5,650 nucleotides of DNA from contig JAOZOH010000166.1 in NCBI GenBank assembly GCA_029933365.1, forward strand, positions 1 to 5,650, written 5' to 3'. Shown piece by piece: positions 1-5,650 of the stretch. The number at the start of each line of letters is the position of its first letter. Position 1 is the first letter of the stretch. This stretch comes from Desulfuromusa sp. GTDB lineage: Bacteria; Desulfobacterota; Desulfuromonadia; Desulfuromonadales; Geopsychrobacteraceae. A model generated the notes under the pieces. The model did no database searches. It was not told where the DNA came from and saw only the letters and a program-made list of their open reading frames with translations. The translations under genes were made by a program, and so were the position numbers.

Positions 1-1029
1 ATGTTTTGCTTTTAGATTTGGTTCCTTCTCAACATCTCTTGCTACGCGATCCATAACTTTAACTGCGGCAACAGGATATAAACCTGCAGCGGTTTCTCCT
101 GAAAGCATGACAGCATCTGTTCCATCGAGAATAGCATTGGCAACATCTGAGGTTTCTGCTCGGGTTGGACGCGGATGTGAAATCATACTTTCTAACATCT
201 GAGTTGCAGTAATAACCGGCTTGCCTTGTTGATTACATTCACGAATAATGCACTTCTGAATCAAAGGAACCTGTTCGGAAGGAACTTCAACACCAAGATC
301 CCCGCGCGCAACCATCACCCCATCAGTTACAGCAAGGATGTCAGAAAAGTTCTTGACAGCTTCCGGTTTCTCAATCTTGGCAATAACTTTTATGGCTGAA
401 TTTCGCTCAGCTAAAAGCTGTTTTAAATGGCTGACCTCATCGGCAGTTCTAACAAATGAGAGGGCAACCCAGTCGAGTTGTTGATGAATGGCGAACTCCA
501 AATCCGCAAAATCCTTTTCGGTCATTGCCGGGGCAGAAACTTTCACTCCAGGCAGATTGATTCCTTTGCGATCTTTAAGTAATCCACCAACCTTAACCCG
601 ACAATGGACATCCCCTGCTTCGATTCTTAGCACCATGAGTTCTAACTGACCATCATCAAGCAAGATCTGATTGTCAGGAACAACATCACGAGGCAAAGCT
701 TGATAAGTTGTCGGAATCAAGCCATCTGCACCCTCAACATCAGCTGTGGTTATTACAACTTCCTGATCCACTTCCAATTTTTGACTGCCATCACGCATTA
801 AACCGGTACGAATTTTGGGCCCCTGCAAGTCACCAAGGATGGAAACCGATTTTTTATATCTGATAGCAAGTTCCCGAATCTGTGTGATCCAGGTTTCTTT
901 CTGCGCAAGTTCACCGTGGGAAAAATTCAATCTAAACACATCCACACCGGCCTTCAGCAGATCTTCCAATTGACTTTTCTCAGCGCATGAAGGACCAACA
1001 GTCGCAACTATTTTAATTCGACGGGGCAT
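1..1029 (-). CDS. pyk: Pyruvate kinase, 3' (C-terminal) end cut by window edge
   Basis: Pyruvate kinase makes pyruvate and ATP from phosphoenolpyruvate and ADP in the last step of glycolysis, in the cytoplasm. The frame is open for 343 codons from an ATG at 1027-1029 to base 1, so the C-terminal regulatory part (usually 130 or more residues) is missing. Visible landmarks are the N-terminal strand KIVATVGPS, the substrate-binding stretch RLNFSHG at residues 33-39 (R33, N35, S37), the catalytic lysine K218 in AKIEKPEA, the metal/substrate loop VARGDLGVE, and the family signature running from QMLESM through RPTRAE to [10 protein letters not shown]. The small B domain lies between the two halves of the barrel. 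The start is supported by GGAG at 1039-1042, nine bases upstream, and by alignment of the first residues with known pyruvate kinases. It follows P5C dehydrogenase after 104 bases on the same strand, possibly as its own transcription unit. Identification is near certain; whether the missing C-terminus is standard cannot be seen. Confidence 0.97.
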   Translation of the reverse strand, partial: MPRRIKIVATVGPSCAEKSQLEDLLKAGVDVFRLNFSHGELAQKETWITQIRELAIRYKKSVSILGDLQGPKIRTGLMRDGSQKLEVDQEVVITTADVEGADGLIPTTYQALPRDVVPDNQILLDDGQLELMVLRIEAGDVHCRVKVGGLLKDRKGINLPGVKVSAPAMTEKDFADLEFAIHQQLDWVALSFVRTADEVSHLKQLLAERNSAIKVIAKIEKPEAVKNFSDILAVTDGVMVARGDLGVEVPSEQVPLIQKCIIRECNQQGKPVITATQMLESMISHPRPTRAETSDVANAILDGTDAVMLSGETAAGLYPVAAVKVMDRVARDVEKEPNLKAKH

Positions 1030-1065
1030 CAATAACTTCTCCAATTACAAATAATTTGAATGAAT

Positions 1066-1100
1066 AAAAAAAGGTCAGGAAATTAAACCATCACTTTTTT
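1066..1100 (-). terminator. Weak terminator-like hairpin between P5C dehydrogenase and pyk
   Basis: Read on the minus strand, six A residues are followed by a short imperfect stem (GT, A and GG pairing with CC, T and AC around one mismatch and one bulge), an eight-base loop, and a run of seven T residues. The A and T tracts can also pair, so the structure is nearly symmetric and could work on either strand. It would end the ornithine operon before pyruvate kinase. The stem is weak, and the T run ends only about 37 bases from the pyk start, which leaves little room for a separate pyk promoter downstream. Treat as tentative. Confidence 0.3.
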
Positions 1101-1133
1101 GTCAATGATCGCTTAAATTAATCCCCCCGTAAT

Positions 1134-2783
1134 TTATTCTTCATCCAGGAACGGATATTCAAAGGTTTCAGGTGGCACAAAATTCTCTTTGATGGCACGG
1201 ACCGAAGCCCAGCGCATCAGATTTTGTTTGCTGCCAGCCTTGTCGTTAGTGCCGGAAGCGCGTCCACCACCAAAGGGCTGCTGGCCAACGACAGCTCCGG
1301 TTGGTTTGTCGTTGATGTAGAAGTTGCCAGAAGCATTTTCCAATTTACCCAGAGCTAAGCTGATTGCGGTACGATCTTGGGCGAAAATAGCACCTGTTAA
1401 GCTATACGGTGATGTTTGATCACAGAGTTCCAGGGCTGCTTCGTAGTCGGCATCCTTGTAACAATACATCGTCATGACTGGGCCAAAGATCTCTTCCTCC
1501 ATAGTTTTGAAGTGAGGATCTGTGGTTGTGATAACCGTTGGTTCGACAAAGTAACCTTTGCTGTCGTCATAACCGCCACCGATGACAATTTCGGCAGTGT
1601 CAGCGACTTTCGCATAGTCGATATACTCAGTGATAGTGCTGAATGCCCCTTTGTCGATGACAGCATTAAAAAAATTACCAAAATCACAGACATCGCCCAT
1701 TTTGATTCGGTCTGTTTGCGCTTTTATCTCTGCCAGAACTGGTTCCCAGAGTGATTCGGGAATGTAGGCACGGGATGCCGCTGAGCATTTTTGTCCTTGG
1801 TATTCGAAAGCGCCGCGGACAATGCCAGTTGCGAGGGCTTTGACATTGGCAGAGGAGTGGGCAAATACAAAATCTTTGCCTCCGGTTTCGCCGACGATCC
1901 GTGGGTAGGTTTTGTATTTGTTCTCGGCAATGTTATTGCCGATTTGCTTCCACATGCTCTGAAAGACTGGGGTGCTCCCGGTAAAATGGATACCGTTAAA
2001 GTCAGGACTGTCGAGGCAGACATTACCGACATCGCTGCCGGAACCAGGGACGAAATTGATAACACCATCAGGCAAGCCTGCTTCTTGTAACAGTTTCATA
2101 AAGTGGTAAGGGGCGTAGACGGCAGATGATGCTGGTTTCCAGACCACAGTGTTGCCCATAATTGCTGGTGCTGTTGGCAGGTTTCCAGCAATGGCCGTGA
2201 AATTAAAGGGGGCGACTGCAAAGACAAAACCTTCCAGTGGGCGGTGCTGAACATAATTCCAGATCGGCGAAGGTGAATGCATGGGCTGGTCGGCATAAAT
2301 TTCTTGGGCGAAATAGACATTGAAGCGGATAAAGTCAATAAGTTCGCAGGCGGCATCAATCTCTGCCTGGAAAGGACTTTTGCTGATATTTAACATGGTG
2401 GCTGCGTTGATCAAGAACCGGTACGGACCAGCCAGAAGATCGGCTGCCTTTAAAAAGATAGAAGCCCGTTCTTCCCAGCGTAGACTTTGCCAGACTGGTT
2501 TTGCGGCCATAGCAGCATCAATAGCCATCTGTACTTCTTTAGCGCCGGCTTTATGATAAGTGCCAAGTTGGATCGAATGGTCGTGAGGGCAGGCTATTTT
2601 AGCCAAATTTCCGGTGCGAACTTCTTTGCCACCAATGATCAGAGGAACCTCTATTTGTTTGGATTTCAGTTCTTCCAGTGCTTCTTTTATCTTCTGCCGT
2701 TCCTGGGTGCCGGGGGCATAGGAAAGAACTGGTTCATTTTGGGGGAAAGGGATGTTGATTCCGGCGTTATTTAGAACTGACAT
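1134..2783 (-). CDS. pruA: L-glutamate gamma-semialdehyde (1-pyrroline-5-carboxylate) dehydrogenase
   Basis: This NAD-dependent aldehyde dehydrogenase oxidises glutamate-5-semialdehyde, in equilibrium with 1-pyrroline-5-carboxylate, to glutamate. It is the final step of proline and ornithine/arginine breakdown and should be cytoplasmic, as no signal peptide is seen. The 549 residues hold the full ALDH fold: oxyanion asparagine N194 in PFNFTA, K216 in VVWKPAS for NAD binding, FTGS at 267-270, general base E299 in VGETGGKD, nucleophile C333 in GQKCSAASR, and EIFGPV at 431-436. The substrate-carboxylate loop GRASGTND (507-514) is the kind found in P5C dehydrogenases. Length, the N-terminal extension and stretches such as GNFYINDK and VGQQPFGG match the group that includes mitochondrial ALDH4A1 rather than PutA or the shorter Bacillus RocA. 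An ideal Shine-Dalgarno lies seven bases before the ATG and overlaps the stop of the VOC gene upstream. Substrate follows from RocD two genes upstream. The gene symbol is by analogy. Confidence 0.95.
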   Translation of the reverse strand: MSVLNNAGINIPFPQNEPVLSYAPGTQERQKIKEALEELKSKQIEVPLIIGGKEVRTGNLAKIACPHDHSIQLGTYHKAGAKEVQMAIDAAMAAKPVWQSLRWEERASIFLKAADLLAGPYRFLINAATMLNISKSPFQAEIDAACELIDFIRFNVYFAQEIYADQPMHSPSPIWNYVQHRPLEGFVFAVAPFNFTAIAGNLPTAPAIMGNTVVWKPASSAVYAPYHFMKLLQEAGLPDGVINFVPGSGSDVGNVCLDSPDFNGIHFTGSTPVFQSMWKQIGNNIAENKYKTYPRIVGETGGKDFVFAHSSANVKALATGIVRGAFEYQGQKCSAASRAYIPESLWEPVLAEIKAQTDRIKMGDVCDFGNFFNAVIDKGAFSTITEYIDYAKVADTAEIVIGGGYDDSKGYFVEPTVITTTDPHFKTMEEEIFGPVMTMYCYKDADYEAALELCDQTSPYSLTGAIFAQDRTAISLALGKLENASGNFYINDKPTGAVVGQQPFGGGRASGTNDKAGSKQNLMRWASVRAIKENFVPPETFEYPFLDEE

Positions 2784-2790
2784 TGATGTT

Positions 2791-2798
2791 CTCCTTTA
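2791..2798 (-). promoter_or_regulatory. Shine-Dalgarno of P5C dehydrogenase overlapping the VOC stop codon
   Basis: On the minus strand the bases read TAAAGGAG. The TAA (2796-2798) is the stop codon of the VOC gene, and the AAGGAG that follows (2791-2796) is a near-consensus Shine-Dalgarno seven bases before the P5C dehydrogenase ATG at 2781-2783. A ribosome finishing the VOC protein would stop on this site, so translation of the two genes is probably coupled and they very likely share an mRNA. The overlap is seen directly; the coupling is inferred. Confidence 0.85.
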
Positions 2799-3446
2799 AT
2801 AGTGTATTTCCAAATTTAACTTTTCAAATTTTCTGTGTTTTTTTTGTTCACCATTATCAAACTTCAAAATAAGTAAATTCTTTTTGGAAGCCCTGAATGT
2901 AACGGCTGAATTGTTTTGAATTATTGCAATACGCTCGTTTTCAAGCTCTGTTGCCTTTAACTCAAATATGACGTCTGTCAGTTTTTTGATTCCAAGGCTA
3001 TTGTGCTGGGTAGGCTCGTTAAGGTTTTTCTTTTTTCCAGTAATTATTGGAAGTCTAAAAACCCAGGGTAAGTGTGGTTCATTTTCATGGGTAAATACTT
3101 CCAAGAACTTACCTTGCGGGTAGTATTCAGGTTGAAATTTGAGGGCATTTTTGAAAAATTGATCTGAATTTATTTCGTTTTCAAAACAAAGACCATAGCG
3201 AGAGTAATCATTACTATTAAAATTTGACCGTTCCCAAATTTTCAATGGGGAAGTGTGTTCACTTTTAGTTTCCGATTCATTTTCTACCCACAATATTTCT
3301 AAATAGAAATTTTCAAAAAAGAATCGCCTATTTTCAGTTCCAAGCCCTGAATGAACCCTACCACTCCCTTCAATTAATCCAAAGTTCACTAATTCATCGG
3401 CTTCTTGACCTTTGTTTGAAATAATAAAAATATGGTCAACCTTCAT
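2796..3446 (-). CDS. VOC-family (glyoxalase-like) protein of unknown substrate
   Basis: The 216-residue protein opens with VDHIFIIS, then the stretch around GLIEGSGRVHSGLGTENR (23-40) and FFENFYLEILWV (43-54). This layout is typical of the glyoxalase-like branch of the vicinal-oxygen-chelate (VOC) superfamily. H5 and E50 fall where the first betaalphabetabetabeta module usually supplies metal ligands. A second, more diverged module appears to start near H148 and ends in a strand followed by FDNGE (196-200). VOC enzymes include isomerases, dioxygenases, lyases and resistance proteins, so the fold does not give the reaction. No signal peptide or membrane segment is seen. The ATG at 3444-3446 has GAGG seven bases upstream. 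GC is about 34% over its length against about 45% in sampled neighbouring lines, with many Lys, Asn, Phe and Glu codons ending in A/T, which suggests acquisition. It sits between two consecutive pathway genes and its stop overlaps the next ribosome site. A role with the reactive semialdehyde intermediate is possible but unsupported. Confidence 0.8.
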   Translation of the reverse strand: MKVDHIFIISNKGQEADELVNFGLIEGSGRVHSGLGTENRRFFFENFYLEILWVENESETKSEHTSPLKIWERSNFNSNDYSRYGLCFENEINSDQFFKNALKFQPEYYPQGKFLEVFTHENEPHLPWVFRLPIITGKKKNLNEPTQHNSLGIKKLTDVIFELKATELENERIAIIQNNSAVTFRASKKNLLILKFDNGEQKKHRKFEKLNLEIHY

Positions 3447-3467
3447 GACCTATCCTCGTTTTGTCTC

Positions 3468-3523
3468 TATCAACCTGTCGAAACCAACTAGAACCTATTG
3501 TGGAACGATCCGACAGGTTGATA
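3468..3523. repeat. Perfect 13-bp inverted repeat with 30-bp spacer (cruciform-type palindrome)
   Basis: The arm TATCAACCTGTCG at 3468-3480 is matched base for base by its reverse complement at 3511-3523, with 30 bases between. The spacer can form a smaller imperfect hairpin (CCA plus C around 3484-3488 with G and TGG around 3500-3503), so RNA from this gap could fold into a long interrupted stem. No T run follows on either strand, so it is not a normal intrinsic terminator. It lies between rocD and the AT-rich VOC gene and could be a dispersed intergenic repeat, a processing or mRNA-stabilising hairpin, a protein-binding site, or the edge of an inserted segment. No second copy is evident in this window. 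Confidence 0.85.
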
Positions 3524-3542
3524 TCTCAGAAGTGTTACTTTA

Positions 3543-4742
3543 CTAGCTAAGAACTTGAGTAATTCTTTCCAGTGCCCAGTCGATCTCTTCTTTTTTGATA
3601 ACCAGAGGAGGTGCAAATCGCAAAGTGTAGGTATGTGTTTCTTTACATAGAATCCCCAATTGTTGAAGACTCTCCGCAACTGCTCTTGCTCCACCCTGGG
3701 TACCTTCATAAAGTTCAATAGCGATCATCAGGCCACGCCCTCTGACCTCTTTTATATTTTCATTCTTGATCTTTTTAAGTCCCGCAAGAAAATAGGCTCC
3801 CATCTCTCTAGAGTTGTTCACCATATCTTCTTCGACCAGAACCTTCAGTGCAGCCCTGGCAATACTGCAGGCAAGGGGATTTCCACCAAAAGTGGAACCA
3901 TGCTGACCGGGTTTTAAAACGTCCAAAACTTCATTGTTGGATAGGACCGCAGATACTGGGTAGAATCCGCCGGAAAGGGCTTTGCCAATCAAAGTCAGAT
4001 CGGCTTCAATACCTTCATGCTCCTCTGCTAGCAGAGCTCCCGTCCTGCCAAGCCCGGTTTGGATTTCATCCAGAATGAGAACGACATTGTTCTTTTCACA
4101 AATCTCTTTAACTTTTTTGAAATACCCCTCGGGTGGGAGAATACCCCCTGCTTCTCCCTGAATAGGTTCCACCATAAAAGCAGCTGTATTTTTAGTGATG
4201 GTCTTTTCGAGTGCTTCAGCATCACCAAATGGAATTATTTTAAATCCCGGAGGATAAGGTCCAAAATTATCTCTGGCATTGTCATCGGTAGAAAAGCCGA
4301 CGATAGCAAGAGTGCGGCCATGGAAGTTATCGCTACAAACGATGATTTCGGCCTTATCCTTTTCAATTCCCTTAACCTCATAGCCCCATTTGCGGACACA
4401 TTTTATTGCCGTTTCAACAGCTTCGGCTCCGCTGTTCATTGGCAGAACTTTATGAGAGTTGGTCAGTTGACAGAGCTCTTCATAAAGGAGCGGCAGCTGG
4501 TCATTTCGGAACGCTCTGGAAGTAATGGTCAGCTTCTTTGCCTGAGTCGTCATCGCTTCAAGAATTTTGGTATGACAGTGTCCCTGATTGACTGCCGAAT
4601 AGGCAGCAAGACAATCCAGATAACGATTACCGTCAACATCCCAGACCCAGACCCCTTCACCGCGAGTTAAAACAACATCCAATGGTTTATAATTGTGAGC
4701 ACCATATTGTTCTTCCAGGTGAATATAGTCTTCTTGATTCAT
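3543..4742 (-). CDS. rocD: Ornithine aminotransferase (ornithine--oxo-acid transaminase)
   Basis: This PLP enzyme moves the delta-amino group of L-ornithine to 2-oxoglutarate, giving glutamate-5-semialdehyde and glutamate; it is cytoplasmic. At 399 residues it matches the usual bacterial RocD length (about 400). The PLP site is complete: SGAEA at 104-108, NFHGR at 139-143, D225 in LILDEIQTG, and Schiff-base lysine K254 in [10 protein letters not shown], followed by [10 protein letters not shown]. Residues that give ornithine specificity in human OAT are also present: Y18 in HNYKPLDV, Y48 in [13 protein letters not shown]143, E197 in EPIQGEAG, and R375 in LRFAPPLVI. This favours true ornithine aminotransferase over acetylornithine or 4-aminobutyrate aminotransferase. 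The ATG is preceded by AAAGGA at 4749-4754. The gene ends in tandem stops, TAG then TAA. It follows the racemase by 65 bases, and P5C dehydrogenase, which uses its product, lies two genes downstream. Confidence 0.96.
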   Translation of the reverse strand: MNQEDYIHLEEQYGAHNYKPLDVVLTRGEGVWVWDVDGNRYLDCLAAYSAVNQGHCHTKILEAMTTQAKKLTITSRAFRNDQLPLLYEELCQLTNSHKVLPMNSGAEAVETAIKCVRKWGYEVKGIEKDKAEIIVCSDNFHGRTLAIVGFSTDDNARDNFGPYPPGFKIIPFGDAEALEKTITKNTAAFMVEPIQGEAGGILPPEGYFKKVKEICEKNNVVLILDEIQTGLGRTGALLAEEHEGIEADLTLIGKALSGGFYPVSAVLSNNEVLDVLKPGQHGSTFGGNPLACSIARAALKVLVEEDMVNNSREMGAYFLAGLKKIKNENIKEVRGRGLMIAIELYEGTQGGARAVAESLQQLGILCKETHTYTLRFAPPLVIKKEEIDWALERITQVLS

Positions 4743-4807
4743 GGTTATTCCTTTCAGTAAATAATATTGTAGTGTGTTTTTTAGCGTGTTGGGTACGGTT
4801 TCAGGTG
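4743..4807. other. Racemase-rocD gap, no recognisable element beyond the rocD ribosome site
   Basis: This 65-base gap holds the rocD Shine-Dalgarno (AAAGGA, 4749-4754) and an AT-rich stretch. A TACAAT hexamer on the minus strand resembles a -10 box, but no fitting -35 box lies upstream, and no hairpin with a T run follows the racemase stop. The simplest reading is that rocD is transcribed from the racemase side. Confidence 0.5.
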
Positions 4808-5650
4808 CTACGAATCTTTGCAGTCTGAATTCCGTATCAAAACCTTGTGGATATAGGGTGAAGTCATTGCGGTCAGCAATGCTCCATAATCGACTTGGAA
4901 TCGGAGTTCATCTCCGACTTTAATAGAAAGTTTTTTTGTGTCGATCACAATATGGTCACTACTTGATCCCAATATTTCGATCTTTTCCTGTGGAGTTAAT
5001 CCTGAAGGGATGACATCCTGACGACCTAGCCCTAAAATAGCTCGGCCAATCTGGCCACGATCATGAAAAACCGGGATCTGGCCAAAAGCATTAAGAGCCG
5101 TGTCACCATCAGGAACAGACCCCTTTTGTTTAGACTCAATAACTTCAGCAACCAGAGTGATCGCATCGTTATGTAGTCCCGGAACGGGTTCGTAGTTCAA
5201 AGTGTCATGTCCGAATAAAATCATCTCTCCAAGTCTGAGGTTATTGATTTTCCCGGGCTGCTTGGTATCTTTAAACCATTTGTAATTAGCAGAGTTCCCC
5301 CCTGAAACGATGTCAAGCTTCAAGCCGAACTTTTTCTCTAACGCTTCGGCCAGACCTGAAAGCTGAGACATTTTATCCTCGGTGGGAATCACCCCTCCAA
5401 TACAACTGAGATTGATTCCAATCCCAACCAAAGCAATGCCTGGCAGTTTGATAATCTCCTCAATTGTCTCGTCGAGCTGTTCAATTGGAATTCCCTCTCG
5501 CAAATCTCCGAAATCCACCATCAGGACAACCTTGTGGACTTTAGATTGCTTACAGGCACCCTGAGAGAGCTTCTGAATAATACATAATTCGGTATTCATA
5601 CTGATATCAGCATACCGAACAACCTCGTCGATCTGGCTCAACAAAGGGGT
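4808..5650 (-). CDS. Alanine/ornithine-racemase-family PLP enzyme, 5' (N-terminal) end cut by window edge
   Basis: About 280 residues are visible, open to the window edge. Whole family members are roughly 350-360 residues, so some 80-90 are missing, including the strand that carries the PLP-binding lysine. The visible part resembles the single-polypeptide alanine/ornithine racemase family that includes ornithine racemase of Clostridium sticklandii: [13 protein letters not shown] near the start, [13 protein letters not shown] (about residues 42-54), the phosphate-binding-type loop SGGNSAN (about 116-122), [11 protein letters not shown], then a C-terminal beta domain with [17 protein letters not shown] and AMTSPYIHK. 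These enzymes invert the alpha carbon of an amino acid through PLP. Placement directly ahead of rocD and P5C dehydrogenase favours ornithine as substrate, but alanine, lysine or another amino acid cannot be excluded from sequence alone. A TTG at 5642-5644 could look like a start, but homology continues upstream of it (Thr-Pro-Leu), so it is internal. The stop is TAG at 4808-4810. Confidence 0.88.
   Translation of the reverse strand, partial: TPLLSQIDEVVRYADISMNTELCIIQKLSQGACKQSKVHKVVLMVDFGDLREGIPIEQLDETIEEIIKLPGIALVGIGINLSCIGGVIPTEDKMSQLSGLAEALEKKFGLKLDIVSGGNSANYKWFKDTKQPGKINNLRLGEMILFGHDTLNYEPVPGLHNDAITLVAEVIESKQKGSVPDGDTALNAFGQIPVFHDRGQIGRAILGLGRQDVIPSGLTPQEKIEILGSSSDHIVIDTKKLSIKVGDELRFQVDYGALLTAMTSPYIHKVLIRNSDCKDS

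Noticed and set aside
1100..1105. Sigma70 -35 box (TTGACA) for pyk
   Set aside because: At 15-18 base spacing the downstream hexamers (such as TTTCCT) are poor -10 boxes, so I do not call a promoter.
1416..2774. Plus-strand and alternative minus-strand open frames inside P5C dehydrogenase
   Set aside because: All lie within a fully conserved aldehyde dehydrogenase gene and show no recognisable domain.
3468..3523. Integron attC site next to a cassette-like VOC gene
   Set aside because: attC arms should end in RYYYAAC and GTTRRRY; the arm here reads TATCAAC and GTTGATA, which do not fit. The palindrome also lies upstream of the gene, whereas a cassette carries attC downstream.
3468..3523. Intrinsic terminator of rocD
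   Set aside because: The stem is long, but no run of T residues follows it on either strand.
2784..3542. Insertion sequence or transposon carrying the VOC gene
   Set aside because: There is no transposase, and the inverted repeat arms both lie on one side of the gene instead of flanking it.
4059..4670. 203-codon plus-strand open frame inside rocD
   Set aside because: It is antisense to a clear ornithine aminotransferase; the protein resembles nothing known and is rich in Cys, Phe and Ser as expected of a shadow frame.
4808..5644. Complete 278-residue racemase starting at TTG 5642-5644
   Set aside because: The frame stays open to the window edge, family homology continues across this codon, and the PLP-lysine part of the barrel would be missing.

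Overview
The window is one block of bacterial genes, all on the minus strand. Transcription runs from the right edge to the left: a PLP-dependent alanine/ornithine-racemase-family enzyme (5' end cut by the window edge), ornithine aminotransferase (RocD), a small VOC/glyoxalase-like protein, L-glutamate-gamma-semialdehyde (1-pyrroline-5-carboxylate, P5C) dehydrogenase, and pyruvate kinase (3' end cut by the window edge). I see no rRNA, tRNA, CRISPR array, transposase or phage gene.

Organism: sampled lines of the core genes run at roughly 45% GC, and all four visible starts carry a clear Shine-Dalgarno sequence. The P5C dehydrogenase and aminotransferase resemble the forms also found in mitochondria, which among bacteria are common in the Bacteroidota and related FCB phyla. 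The strong Shine-Dalgarno sites argue against a typical Bacteroidota member. A related lineage such as Neomarinimicrobiota or Calditrichota is possible, but this is a guess.

Layout: 4808-5650 racemase; 4743-4807 short gap with nothing recognisable; 3543-4742 rocD; 3447-3542 gap holding a perfect 13-bp inverted repeat; 2796-3446 VOC gene; a 12-bp junction in which the VOC stop codon overlaps the Shine-Dalgarno of the next gene; 1134-2783 P5C dehydrogenase; 1030-1133 gap with a weak terminator-like hairpin; 1-1029 pyruvate kinase. No gene-free stretch exceeds about 105 bases.

How the genes work together: the racemase would interconvert D- and L-ornithine (or a related amino acid), RocD would transaminate L-ornithine to glutamate semialdehyde/P5C, and P5C dehydrogenase would oxidise that to glutamate with NAD+. 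This is a compact ornithine-to-glutamate module that could also take in the D isomer. The odd member is the AT-rich VOC gene (about 34% GC) set between the last two steps, with a cruciform-forming palindrome just upstream. Pyruvate kinase is probably a separate housekeeping unit. I did not find a clearly new system; the racemase-containing pathway and the VOC insertion are the points to follow up.
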